In this document: one piece after another, positions 1-7,728 of the stretch
How the letters are laid out: each line of letters begins with the position of its first letter
Numbering within the stretch: position 1 is the stretch's first letter
Notes under the pieces: generated by a model
Databases searched by the model: none
Told to the model about the DNA's origin: nothing
Seen by the model: only the letters and a program-made list of their open reading frames with translations
Assembly: GCF_007830155.1 (NCBI RefSeq)
Contig: NZ_VLKY01000006.1
Span: forward strand, 186,001-250,000
Direction: 5' to 3'
Length of the DNA: 64,000 nt
Origin: Pseudomonas duriflava
GTDB taxonomy: Bacteria > Pseudomonadota > Gammaproteobacteria > Pseudomonadales > Pseudomonadaceae
Made by a program: the position numbers and the translations under genes

Positions 1-190
1 CATGCTCAAGATCCGCCTGAGCGGTGTTCAGCTTTTTGAGCGTCGTTTCATGACGCTTTTTCTGATAGGAAAGGTTTTCTTCGGCTGAGCGTGATACTTC
101 GGCGCAAGCAGTTTCGAAGTTAACCAACAAACTTCCGGACAATTCTTCAAGAAGTTCTAACGGAGAGGAAATGCTAACTTTGTTAGGCAT
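1..190 (-). CDS. AlgP-like coiled-coil protein, N-terminal part (cut by window edge)
   Basis: Reading on the minus strand from an ATG gives 63 residues before the window ends. The N-terminus (start MPNKVSISSPLELLEELSG) followed by a charged helical stretch with NFETACAEV and KKRHETTLKKLN resembles the N-terminus of the Pseudomonas AlgP family, which begins with a similar TPLHLLQQLSHSL pattern and continues into a long coiled coil and a basic KPAA-repeat tail. The tail, if any, is outside the window. AlgP was described as a histone-H1-like protein tied to alginate expression; the role here is unknown. The similarity is judged by eye, and a plain coiled-coil hypothetical is the alternative. Confidence 0.55.
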   Translation of the reverse strand, partial: MPNKVSISSPLELLEELSGSLLVNFETACAEVSRSAEENLSYQKKRHETTLKKLNTAQADLEH

Positions 191-293
191 TGTTTTACCC
201 TGAAAAATATTAAAGCATGACCAAAAGCAATGGGTTGTTTTATAAGGCTAAATAAAACAATCCACTGATAGGGCAATATAAGGTAAGACGCTT

Positions 294-506
294 TTATGCC
301 GGCTCGTTCGTTTCTTCGAACTGTACCGTTGTTGAGTCCCTAAGGGCGCTAATGCGCGTCTCTAGCTGACTTACGAAAAGATCAGCTTCATGCTTTGTAT
401 GGAATCTAATAGGAATGTCGTTCAGCTTAACTACCCAGACAGCTTCCGTTTCCTGCTCTTCAACGTGAATATCCATGCCGACGCTCTCCAAGAATGGCTC
501 GGTCAT
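294..506 (-). CDS. Small hypothetical protein
   Basis: A 70-residue acidic protein starting MTEPFLESVGMDIHVEEQE. It has no signal peptide, membrane segment or metal motif. The middle (AVWVVKLNDIPIRFHTKHEADLFVSQLETRI) looks like a small alpha/beta fold with an amphipathic helix. No strong Shine-Dalgarno is visible before the ATG. It lies on the same strand as the AlgP-like gene 100 bases downstream, so the two could be cotranscribed. I do not recognise the family. Coding status rests on the ORF and plausible amino-acid composition only. Confidence 0.5.
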   Translation of the reverse strand: MTEPFLESVGMDIHVEEQETEAVWVVKLNDIPIRFHTKHEADLFVSQLETRISALRDSTTVQFEETNEPA

Positions 507-631
507 AGTAATGAGCTGTCTTTATTTTGAAAACTACCTGTAATGGCTTTTTAATAAAAAATAGTCATTTTGTACTATTAAATGTCACCAGTCTGTGCGT
601 GTGAATATAACGTTTCATTTTTATTTCAATA

Positions 632-659
632 TCATTAAATTTTAATTAATATTTAATGA
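632..659. repeat. AT-rich perfect inverted repeat (9-bp arms)
   Basis: Arms TCATTAAAT and ATTTAATGA are perfect reverse complements with a 10-base spacer that is itself only A and T. It sits between two divergent genes, so it could be an operator or a binding site for an AT-binding nucleoid protein. There is no GC in the stem core, so a terminator is unlikely. Confidence 0.5.
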
Positions 660-749
660 ATTCAGGTATTTATGTCTCAGCACACTTAAGCGGTTCTGCA
701 CATTTTTGGCAGATTCATCTTATACAGAGACAAAAGAAACATGGCTGAT

Positions 750-778
750 TACTGTAAATTCATACAGTAATGTATAAT
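750..778 (+). promoter_or_regulatory. LexA-type SOS box overlapping the radA promoter
   Basis: The sequence CTGT-AAATTCAT-ACAG at 752-767 is a perfect CTGT-N8-ACAG palindrome, further flanked by TA on both sides, which is the LexA consensus of gammaproteobacteria. It is followed at 773-778 by a perfect TATAAT -10 element, so a bound repressor would cover the -35 region. The radA ATG is 25 bases beyond the -10. The box is seen directly; LexA control of radA is inferred. Confidence 0.75.
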
Positions 779-803
779 TGGGCTTTCTGTTCAGGAGCCC
801 GGA

Positions 804-2165
804 ATGGCCAAAGCCAAACGCATGTATGGCTGCACTGAGTGCGGCGCTACCTTTCCAAAATGGGCCGGCCAGTGCGGTGAGTGCGGTGCCTGGAATACCC
901 TGGTCGAAACCGTCGTTGACACAGCTCCTTCTGCCACAGGACGTGGAAGTTGGACTGGGCAGCAAGCGGTACTCAAGACCCTGGCCGAGGTCAGTGTTGA
1001 AGAGACTCCGCGCTTTACTACCGACTCGACAGAGCTAGACCGCGTACTAGGGGGCGGTCTCGTTGACGGTTCGGTCGTTTTGATCGGTGGGGATCCGGGT
1101 ATCGGTAAGTCTACTATTCTGCTGCAAACGCTTTGCCGCATCGCTGAGCGAATGCCAGCGCTTTATGTCACGGGCGAAGAGTCGCAGCAACAGGTTGCTA
1201 TGCGGGCCCGTCGCCTGGGTTTACCGGAAGATAAACTTAAGGTCATGACGGAGACTTGTATCGAAAGCATCATCTCGACGGCACGGCAAGAAAAGCCTCG
1301 TGTCATGGTGGTGGACTCGATCCAAACGATTTTTACCGAGCAACTCCAGTCTGCGCCAGGCGGTGTCGCCCAAGTTCGAGAAAGTGCAGCTTTGCTCGTG
1401 CGTTTCGCCAAACAGACCGGCACGGCCATTTTTCTGGTGGGCCATGTTACCAAAGAGGGTGCACTGGCGGGGCCGCGAGTCCTGGAGCACATGGTGGATA
1501 CCGTCTTGTATTTCGAAGGTGAATCCGACGGCCGCCTGCGTCTGTTGCGGGCTGTAAAGAACCGCTTTGGCGCAGTGAACGAACTGGGCGTTTTTGGCAT
1601 GACCGATAAAGGGCTGAAAGAGGTTTCTAACCCATCAGCTATCTTTCTAACCCGTGCTCAGGAAGCCGTGCCAGGCAGTGTAGTCATGGCGACATGGGAA
1701 GGGTCGCGGCCCATGCTGGTGGAAGTACAGGCGTTGGTGGATACCAGTCACCTGGCCAATCCGCGACGGGTCACGGTAGGGCTCGATCAGAACCGCCTGG
1801 CCATGTTGTTGGCGGTATTGCACCGTCATGGTGGCATCCCCACCTATGATCAGGATGTATTCATTAACGTTGTCGGCGGGGTCAAGGTTTTGGAAACGGC
1901 CGTAGACTTGGCTCTTATGGCTGCGGTGATTTCCAGCTTGCGCGACAGACCTTTGGCCCATGATCTTTTGGTGTTCGGCGAGATAGGCCTGTCAGGCGAG
2001 ATCCGGCCGGTGCCCAGCGGACAGGAGCGCTTGAAAGAGGCAGCTAAACACGGTTTCAAGCGTGCCATCGTACCTAAGGGCAACGCCCCTAAAGAAGCAC
2101 CGCCAGGGCTCGAAATTATCGCTGTAACGCGACTTGATCAGGCCTTGTCGGCACTCTTTGAGTAA
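804..2165 (+). CDS. radA: DNA repair protein RadA
   Basis: A 453-residue RadA, a RecA-like ATPase that helps branch migration and processing of recombination intermediates. Seen in order: a four-cysteine zinc finger (C10, C13, C24, C27), a Walker A motif GGDPGIGKST at 95-104, the RadA-specific KNRFG motif at 252-256, and a C-terminal Lon-protease-like domain ending around residue 450. Length is typical for the family. The ATG follows a GGAG-like ribosome site. It converges on mapZ with only nine bases between the stop codons. A perfect LexA-type box overlaps the promoter, which would make this copy DNA-damage inducible. Confidence 0.97.
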   Translation: MAKAKRMYGCTECGATFPKWAGQCGECGAWNTLVETVVDTAPSATGRGSWTGQQAVLKTLAEVSVEETPRFTTDSTELDRVLGGGLVDGSVVLIGGDPGIGKSTILLQTLCRIAERMPALYVTGEESQQQVAMRARRLGLPEDKLKVMTETCIESIISTARQEKPRVMVVDSIQTIFTEQLQSAPGGVAQVRESAALLVRFAKQTGTAIFLVGHVTKEGALAGPRVLEHMVDTVLYFEGESDGRLRLLRAVKNRFGAVNELGVFGMTDKGLKEVSNPSAIFLTRAQEAVPGSVVMATWEGSRPMLVEVQALVDTSHLANPRRVTVGLDQNRLAMLLAVLHRHGGIPTYDQDVFINVVGGVKVLETAVDLALMAAVISSLRDRPLAHDLLVFGEIGLSGEIRPVPSGQERLKEAAKHGFKRAIVPKGNAPKEAPPGLEIIAVTRLDQALSALFE

Positions 2166-2174
2166 CGCTGTACC

Positions 2175-2543
2175 TTATTCCTTGCCGAGCGCGGCGAGTT
2201 CGCGCCCGAGCAGGGTCTCATCTCCGAGGTTAAGTTCGACCAGGCGGCGCAGGTGACTGATCGAATCAAGGTCGATCTTCTGGCAGGCGAACCCCAACTG
2301 ATCGGCTTCGACATGAGCCAGTTCTGCTTGCATACAAACTTGGGTTTCGGTATCCAGCTGAATGTTTATCTCGAACGATTGCTGCTGTTCGCCTTGCCAG
2401 TCCAACGGCTTCTGGATCAGAACACCTTTAAGCGAAATGTCATGGACCGGAGCGCTCCAGCGTTGGACACCTTGGCTGATATCAGCGGTGGCATCGAATG
2501 GGAAGCGCTTGAAGCGGCGGCGCTCTTCGTTCGGGTGGTTCAT
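2175..2543 (-). CDS. mapZ: PilZ-domain c-di-GMP adaptor MapZ
   Basis: A 122-residue single PilZ domain. The N-terminal ERRRFKRFPFD carries the RxxxR c-di-GMP motif and VHDISLKGVLI the DxSxxG motif. The C-terminal half (IDLDSISHLRRLVELNLGDE) matches the PA4608/MapZ family of Pseudomonas very closely. In P. aeruginosa MapZ binds the chemotaxis methyltransferase CheR1 when loaded with c-di-GMP and changes flagellar switching. It lies, as there, beside radA and cstA. Upstream at 2631-2649 is a perfect palindrome that could control it. Confidence 0.93.
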   Translation of the reverse strand: MNHPNEERRRFKRFPFDATADISQGVQRWSAPVHDISLKGVLIQKPLDWQGEQQQSFEINIQLDTETQVCMQAELAHVEADQLGFACQKIDLDSISHLRRLVELNLGDETLLGRELAALGKE

Positions 2544-2630
2544 ATCGCTACTCCTTGATGCGAAATCGCTAGGATTATTGCGGCCTGCTTAAGTTTTCAG
2601 GCTGGCCTGTGAGGGTAGGGTAGGCAGATA

Positions 2631-2649
2631 CCCTATACGTTCTATAGGG
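2631..2649. promoter_or_regulatory. Palindrome CCCTATA-N5-TATAGGG upstream of mapZ
   Basis: A perfect 7-bp inverted repeat with a five-base spacer lies 88 bases before the mapZ start on its 5' side. Size and symmetry fit a dimeric repressor operator. The cognate regulator is unknown. Confidence 0.45.
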
Positions 2650-2742
2650 AAATATAGTGAAGCCAATGACCTCAGAGGTCACTTTCGAACGGCCAGTCGG
2701 TCAAGTGGCATAGAGCAGCGGCTATTAAACACGGCAAGTAAT

Positions 2743-2758
2743 TGTGATCTGATTCGCA
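2743..2758. promoter_or_regulatory. Candidate CRP/Vfr-binding site upstream of cstA
   Basis: TGTGATCTGATTCGCA matches the E. coli CRP consensus TGTGATCTAGATCACA at 12 of 16 positions, with the left half-site perfect. It lies about 170 bases before cstA. In E. coli cstA is activated by cAMP-CRP on carbon starvation; Vfr is the Pseudomonas homologue. Binding is inferred. Confidence 0.4.
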
Positions 2759-2857
2759 AGATTGGCTGATGTTTAGATGATTTTTCCTCTTTATTCCAGC
2801 AGCATCATCCAAGAAGGACACTTTAGGCCCGCGCTAGACAGGTTTCTCAGACCAAGG

Positions 2858-2875
2858 TGGCATGGCAAAATGCCA
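2858..2875. repeat. Short inverted repeat TGGCAT/ATGCCA in cstA leader
   Basis: Perfect 6-bp arms around a 6-base spacer, 55 bases before the cstA ATG. It could be an operator or a leader hairpin. GG-to-GC spacing does not fit a sigma-54 promoter. Confidence 0.35.
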
Positions 2876-2929
2876 AGGGTGGGCTAAGCTTGGGCGGCAG
2901 CCTTTTTGTCTGTCCATTCGGGAGCCATT

Positions 2930-4996
2930 ATGAATAATAAAAGCAGCGTTTTCCGCCATGTGCCTTGGGCCGTGGTAGCGACTGCAGGAGCGTTTGCGCT
3001 GGGCGTTGTGGCCTTGCGACGGGGTGAGCCGATTAACGCCTTGTGGATCGTGGTGGCCGCCGTCGCCCTCTATCTCATTGCCTATCGTTACTACAGTTTG
3101 TTCATCGCCACCAAGGTGATGCAGCTTGATCCTCTCCGAGCGACACCCGCCATTTTAAATAATGACGGTCTGGACTATGTTCCTACCAACAAGCACATCC
3201 TGTTTGGCCACCACTTTGCTGCCATCGCCGGAGCAGGGCCACTGGTAGGTCCCGTGCTAGCAGCGCAGATGGGCTATCTGCCCGGCACGCTATGGCTGAT
3301 CGCTGGCGTGGTATTGGCCGGTGCAGTCCAGGACTTCATGATTCTGTTTATTTCCAGTCGCCGTAACGGCCGTTCCCTCGGTGAAATGGTGCGCGAGGAA
3401 ATGGGGCAGGTCCCAGGTACTATTGCTTTGTTTGGCTGCTTCCTGATCATGATCATCATCCTGGCGGTGTTGGCCCTGATCGTAGTGAAAGCTCTGGCAC
3501 ACAGCCCCTGGGGTATGTTCACCGTGCTGGCAACGTTGCCCATCGCCGTGTTCATGGGCATCTATATGCGGTTTATCCGGCCGGGCCGGATCGGTGAGAT
3601 CTCTATCGTCGGGTTGGTGCTGCTGCTCGCTTCTATCTGGTATGGCGGCGTGATCGCAGCGGATCCGGTCTGGGGGCCCCGTTTCACCTTTACCGGTGAG
3701 CAGATTACCTGGATGCTCATCGGGTATGGCTTCGTTGCGTCCGTGTTGCCGGTCTGGCTGCTGCTAGCCCCTCGCGACTACCTCTCAACCTTTCTCAAGA
3801 TCGGTACCATCGTTGCGTTGGCCATCGGCATTCTGTTCCTGGCACCAGAATTGAAAATGCCAGCGCTGACTCAGTTTGTTGATGGCACAGGGCCGGTCTG
3901 GAAAGGCACCTTGTTCCCATTCCTCTTTATCACCATTGCCTGCGGTGCGGTGTCCGGTTTCCATTCGCTGATCGCTTCCGGTACGACACCAAAGCTACTC
4001 AGCCGTGAAACCGATGCTCGTTATATCGGGTATGGCGCCATGCTGATGGAGTCCTTTGTTGCCATCATGGCCTTAGTCGCGGCCTCGATTATCGAGCCGG
4101 GTGTGTATTTTGCAATGAATAGTCCGGCTGCCATTGTTGGTTCGGATGTAGTTAGTGCAGCAGCAACCATCAGTTCCTGGGGCTTTACCGTTACGCCGGA
4201 AGTTCTGACTCAAACAGCTCAGGATATCGGTGAAACGACTGTTCTAGGTCGAGCAGGTGGTGCCCCTACGTTGGCAGTGGGTATCGCTCAGATCCTGCAC
4301 CAAGTCCTGCCCGGCGAGAACACCATGGCGTTCTGGTATCACTTCGCAATTCTGTTTGAAGCCCTGTTCATTCTGACCGCTGTTGATGCGGGTACCCGTG
4401 CGGGCCGTTTTATGCTCCAAGATCTCTTGGGTAATTTCGTGCCTGCACTCAAGCGTACCGACTCCTGGATTGCCAATATGATCGGCACCGGCGGTTGTGT
4501 CGCGCTATGGGGCTATTTGCTATACCAAGGCGTAGTCGATCCGCTGGGTGGTATCAATACACTCTGGCCGTTGTTTGGGATTTCCAACCAAATGCTGGCG
4601 GGCGTGGCATTGATGCTGGGTACCGTGGTGCTAATCAAGATGAAGCGTGAGCGTTATGTGTGGGTTACTGCACTGCCGGCCACGTGGCTGCTGGTTTGTA
4701 CCACTTATGCCAGTTTGATCAAGCTGTTCGATGCGAACCCTGCAGTGGGTTTCTTGGCCCAGGCGCACAAGTACCGTGACGCCTTAGCTGCCAATCAGAT
4801 CATCGCACCGGCCAAGAGTGCCGAGCAGATGCAGCAGATCATGATCAACAGCTACACCAATGCTACCCTGACGGTGTTGTTCCTGATCGTAGTGGCCAGC
4901 GTTCTGTTCTATACCTTGAAGGTTGGTTATGCAGCGTGGTTCAAGCCTGAGCGGACCGACAAGGAAACACCATTCCAACCGCTGACCAACGCTTAA
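2930..4996 (+). CDS. cstA: Carbon starvation protein CstA, pyruvate/peptide permease
   Basis: A 688-residue polytopic inner-membrane protein of the CstA/BtsT family with many hydrophobic segments. Conserved CstA motifs seen include NKHILFGHHFAAIAGAGPLVGPV near residue 95 and VSGFHSLIASGTTPK near 345. The ATG at 2930, behind GGGAGCC, was chosen over an upstream TTG because it gives the usual family length. Members take up pyruvate or small peptides when carbon is scarce. The next gene, ybdD, encodes the small partner protein, twelve bases downstream. A CRP-like site lies upstream. Confidence 0.95.
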   Translation: MNNKSSVFRHVPWAVVATAGAFALGVVALRRGEPINALWIVVAAVALYLIAYRYYSLFIATKVMQLDPLRATPAILNNDGLDYVPTNKHILFGHHFAAIAGAGPLVGPVLAAQMGYLPGTLWLIAGVVLAGAVQDFMILFISSRRNGRSLGEMVREEMGQVPGTIALFGCFLIMIIILAVLALIVVKALAHSPWGMFTVLATLPIAVFMGIYMRFIRPGRIGEISIVGLVLLLASIWYGGVIAADPVWGPRFTFTGEQITWMLIGYGFVASVLPVWLLLAPRDYLSTFLKIGTIVALAIGILFLAPELKMPALTQFVDGTGPVWKGTLFPFLFITIACGAVSGFHSLIASGTTPKLLSRETDARYIGYGAMLMESFVAIMALVAASIIEPGVYFAMNSPAAIVGSDVVSAAATISSWGFTVTPEVLTQTAQDIGETTVLGRAGGAPTLAVGIAQILHQVLPGENTMAFWYHFAILFEALFILTAVDAGTRAGRFMLQDLLGNFVPALKRTDSWIANMIGTGGCVALWGYLLYQGVVDPLGGINTLWPLFGISNQMLAGVALMLGTVVLIKMKRERYVWVTALPATWLLVCTTYASLIKLFDANPAVGFLAQAHKYRDALAANQIIAPAKSAEQMQQIMINSYTNATLTVLFLIVVASVLFYTLKVGYAAWFKPERTDKETPFQPLTNA

Positions 4997-5008
4997 CGGG
5001 AGCCGCGC

Positions 5009-5212
5009 ATGTTCAATGATCTCGCTAATCTAGGGAAATATCTGGGACAGGCCGCTCGACTTATGGTCGGTATGCCGGATTACGACACCTATGTCGAGCA
5101 TATGCGCGGCAAACACCCAGATTTGCCGGTCATGAGTTACGAAGAGTTCTTTCGTGAGCGGCAGGAAGCACGTTATGGTGGCGGTAAGGGCAAGACCTTC
5201 CGCTGCTGTTGA
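5009..5212 (+). CDS. ybdD: YbdD/YjiX family small protein, CstA partner
   Basis: A 67-residue DUF466 protein. The signature [20 protein letters not shown] and a C-terminal [12 protein letters not shown] are typical. Members are encoded directly after cstA or btsT, and in E. coli the small protein is needed for pyruvate uptake by its permease. It follows cstA by twelve bases with a good ribosome site, so the two are cotranscribed. A factor-independent terminator follows. Confidence 0.92.
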   Translation: MFNDLANLGKYLGQAARLMVGMPDYDTYVEHMRGKHPDLPVMSYEEFFRERQEARYGGGKGKTFRCC

Positions 5213-5235
5213 GTCTGTTGAGACGTCATCTATCT

Positions 5236-5268
5236 ACGGGTCAGACATTTAATCTGGCCCGTTTTATT
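5236..5268 (+). terminator. Terminator after cstA-ybdD
   Basis: Arms ACGGGTCAGA and TCTGGCCCGT (one G-T pair) with a 7-base loop, followed by TTTATTT. It ends eleven bases before the next ATG, so the GTPase gene depends on read-through or a promoter within this gap. Confidence 0.7.
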
Positions 5269-5279
5269 TAGGGCCGCTT

Positions 5280-6266
5280 ATGTCTACATCACCTATTCCT
5301 GTAACGGTTCTGACCGGCTTTCTTGGCGCTGGCAAGACGACTCTGCTGCGTTACCTGCTTGAGGGTGACCATGGGCTTAAGATCGCTGTTATTGAAAACG
5401 AATTCAGCGAGGCTGATATCGATAGCGCTTTATTAGGCGACAAGGCCGTTCGTATCGTGAAGGTAGCTAACGGTTGCGTGTGCTGTACAGGCAGCAAGGA
5501 CCTTTCGTATGCACTGACCATATTGTTGGAGCAACTCGACCAAGGCGAGATTGAGTTTGATCGATTGGTGATCGAATGCACTGGTCTAGCCGATCCAGGC
5601 CCGGTTGCCCAGACCTTCTTCATGGATGAGGAACTACGCGAGCGTTACTTGCTGGATGGGATCATCACTTTGGTAGACGCAGCTCATGCCCAGGAGCAAT
5701 TATCCAGACCAATTGCTCAGGCTCAGGTAGGTTTTGCTGATCGTTTGCTCGTCAGTAAACGCGACCTTGTGGATGAGACAGCTTTTGAGGCCTTGTGCGA
5801 GCGTTTACAGCGTATTAATCGAAGGGCACCGATTCATGTGGTAGAGCATGGCCGAGTCGACCTGAGCGTTCTGCTCGATATTCGCGGCTTCAACCTGAAC
5901 GATCAGCTGGATCGTCAGGCGCTTTTTCGCCCATTAACGCCTGCGCGTGCCGAAAAGCCGGATAGCATCACTTCGTTAGCGCTTAAAGCGGAGCACCCGC
6001 TGGATATCGAGCAGGCCAGCCGTTTTATGGAGGGTGTACTTGAGCGACATGGCAGTAACCTGCTGCGCTACAAGGGGATTCTCAGTATTGCCGGAGAACC
6101 CAGAAGGCTCTTGTTCCAGGGTGTGCAGCGTCTTTACGGCGCGGACTGGGACCGGGAATGGGAAGAAGGCGAAGTACGTGAAAGCGTCATCGTCTTTATC
6201 GGCATGGATCTACCGGAGGTGGAGCTGCGAGAAGGATTCGAAGCAGCGCAAATCAAAGGCGTATAA
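5280..6266 (+). CDS. yjiA: CobW/YjiA-family GTP-binding metallochaperone-like protein
   Basis: A 328-residue G3E GTPase. Seen: Walker A GFLGAGKTT near residue 12, the metal-binding CVCC motif near 66, switch-like IECTGLADPGP near 101, and a CobW C-terminal domain with LLRYKGILSIAGEPRRLLFQGVQ. The family delivers zinc or other metals to client enzymes. No His-rich metal loop is present, which argues for a YjiA-like rather than a CobW cobalt role. It follows cstA-ybdD, an association also seen in E. coli (btsT-yjiX-yjiA), suggesting a link to that transporter system. Confidence 0.9.
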   Translation: MSTSPIPVTVLTGFLGAGKTTLLRYLLEGDHGLKIAVIENEFSEADIDSALLGDKAVRIVKVANGCVCCTGSKDLSYALTILLEQLDQGEIEFDRLVIECTGLADPGPVAQTFFMDEELRERYLLDGIITLVDAAHAQEQLSRPIAQAQVGFADRLLVSKRDLVDETAFEALCERLQRINRRAPIHVVEHGRVDLSVLLDIRGFNLNDQLDRQALFRPLTPARAEKPDSITSLALKAEHPLDIEQASRFMEGVLERHGSNLLRYKGILSIAGEPRRLLFQGVQRLYGADWDREWEEGEVRESVIVFIGMDLPEVELREGFEAAQIKGV

Positions 6267-6299
6267 AAAAGCCCGGCTAATAAAGCCGGGCTTTTTATT
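6265..6299. terminator. Bidirectional terminator between yjiA and glyA
   Basis: AAAGCCCGGCT and AGCCGGGCTTT form an 11-bp GC-rich stem with a 5-base loop, A-rich on one side and T-rich on the other, so it works for both converging genes. Confidence 0.9.
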
Positions 6300-6310
6300 A
6301 AAGCTTTACC

Positions 6311-7564
6311 TTACTGACCGTAAACCGGCAGCTTGGCGCAAATTGCCTTGACCTTCTCACGTACGCCATCAATCACAGACTCGTCGCCCATGTTGTCGAG
6401 GATGTCGCAGATCCAGCCAGCCAGCTCGCGGCACTCGGCTTCCTTAAAACCACGGGTTGTGACAGCAGGAGTACCGATACGCAGACCAGAGGTCACGAAC
6501 GGAGAACGCGGATCGTTCGGGACAGAGTTCTTGTTCACGGTAATGAAGGCGCGGCCCAGGGCGGCGTCAGCATCCTTACCCGTGATGTCCTGTTTGATCA
6601 AGGACAGCAGGAACAGGTGGTTTTGGGTACCACCGGAGACCACATCAAAACCACGCTGGATAAATACCTCAGACATGGCCTGAGCGTTTTTGATGACCTG
6701 CTGCTGATATTCCTTGAACTCAGGGGCCAAGGCTTCCTTGAAACATACGGCTTTGGCAGCGATTACGTGCATCAGCGGGCCGCCTTGGGCGCCCGGGAAC
6801 ACGGCCGAGTTCAGCTTCTTCTCGATTTCCTCATTGGCCTTGGCCAGGATCAGGCCGCCACGGGGACCGCGCAGGGTCTTGTGCGTGGTAGTGGTTACAA
6901 CATCGGCGAACGGAATCGGGTTCGGGTAGATGCCCGCTGCGACCAGACCAGCAAAGTGAGCCATGTCAACGAACAGGTAAGCACCCACTTTGTCCGCGAT
7001 CTCGCGGAAACGGGCAAAGTCCAGGACCTGGGAGTAGGCAGAATAGCCTGCCACGATCATCTTGGGTTTATGCTCGACAGCCAGGCGCTCGACTTCATCG
7101 TAGTCGATCAAGCCGTTTTCGTTGATGCCGTACTGGACCGCATTATAGATTTTTCCAGAAGAGCTGACGCTGGCACCATGGGTCAGGTGACCACCGTGGG
7201 CCAGGCTCATACCCAGAATAGTATCGCCGGGTTGCAGCAGTGCCAGGTAAACGGCGGAGTTGGCCTGAGAACCGGCGTGCGGCTGGACGTTGGCATAGTC
7301 AGCGCCAAACAGCTGTTTGGCACGGTCGATAGCCAGCTGCTCGACCACATCGACAAACTCGCAGCCACCGTAGTAACGCTTGTGCGGATAGCCTTCGGCA
7401 TACTTGTTGGTCAGAACCGAACCCTGGGCTTCCATGACGGCCGGGCTGGTGTAGTTTTCCGAAGCAATCAGTTCGATATGATCTTCCTGACGCTGGGCTT
7501 CCTGTTCCATGGCGGCATACAGATCGGCGTCGAAACGGGAAAGGGTTAGGTCACGGCTGAACAT
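6311..7564 (-). CDS. glyA: Serine hydroxymethyltransferase
   Basis: A 417-residue PLP enzyme that interconverts serine and glycine, loading tetrahydrofolate with a one-carbon unit. Seen: the N-terminal [37 protein letters not shown], and the PLP-lysine motif [14 protein letters not shown] near residue 225. Length is exactly typical. Pseudomonads carry more than one glyA paralogue; this is the copy next to morA, called glyA3 in P. aeruginosa. The gene upstream on the same strand is morA, with a 164-base gap, and a shared terminator follows. Confidence 0.97.
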   Translation of the reverse strand: MFSRDLTLSRFDADLYAAMEQEAQRQEDHIELIASENYTSPAVMEAQGSVLTNKYAEGYPHKRYYGGCEFVDVVEQLAIDRAKQLFGADYANVQPHAGSQANSAVYLALLQPGDTILGMSLAHGGHLTHGASVSSSGKIYNAVQYGINENGLIDYDEVERLAVEHKPKMIVAGYSAYSQVLDFARFREIADKVGAYLFVDMAHFAGLVAAGIYPNPIPFADVVTTTTHKTLRGPRGGLILAKANEEIEKKLNSAVFPGAQGGPLMHVIAAKAVCFKEALAPEFKEYQQQVIKNAQAMSEVFIQRGFDVVSGGTQNHLFLLSLIKQDITGKDADAALGRAFITVNKNSVPNDPRSPFVTSGLRIGTPAVTTRGFKEAECRELAGWICDILDNMGDESVIDGVREKVKAICAKLPVYGQ

Positions 7565-7728
7565 GGTGTTCCCCTGCGGTTGCGGCTGGCTGGGCTAAAA
7601 AGAGCACGCATTCTATCGCAAACCCTGACTTTCTGGGTATGAGCGCCTGTCATGCCGCTGTCGCAGGTTATTCATGCTGTCCAGACAGGCATTGCCTGCC
7701 GGATAACAGCAATCATCGAGGCAAAGGG

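Larger units (their letters stand above)
507..803. other. AT-rich intergenic region between hypothetical gene and radA
   Basis: About 300 bases without a convincing gene, strongly AT-rich in the middle. It holds a perfect AT-rich inverted repeat and, at its right end, the LexA-type box and -10 element of radA, listed separately. The left end must contain the promoter of the minus-strand hypothetical gene, which I cannot pick out. Confidence 0.6.
2544..2929. other. Intergenic control region between mapZ and cstA
   Basis: A 386-base gap with no convincing gene. It separates the divergent mapZ and cstA and holds three candidate sites listed separately: a CCCTATA palindrome near mapZ, a CRP/Vfr-like site in the middle, and a short hairpin near cstA. 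No clear sigma-70 pair could be assigned. Confidence 0.6.

Noticed and set aside
2858-2875. Possible sigma-54 promoter before cstA
   Set aside because: GG and GC elements are 13 or 8 bases apart instead of 12.
6617-7549. A 310-codon open frame antisense to glyA
   Set aside because: It lies entirely within glyA on the other strand, shows no family motif and is a codon-bias shadow.
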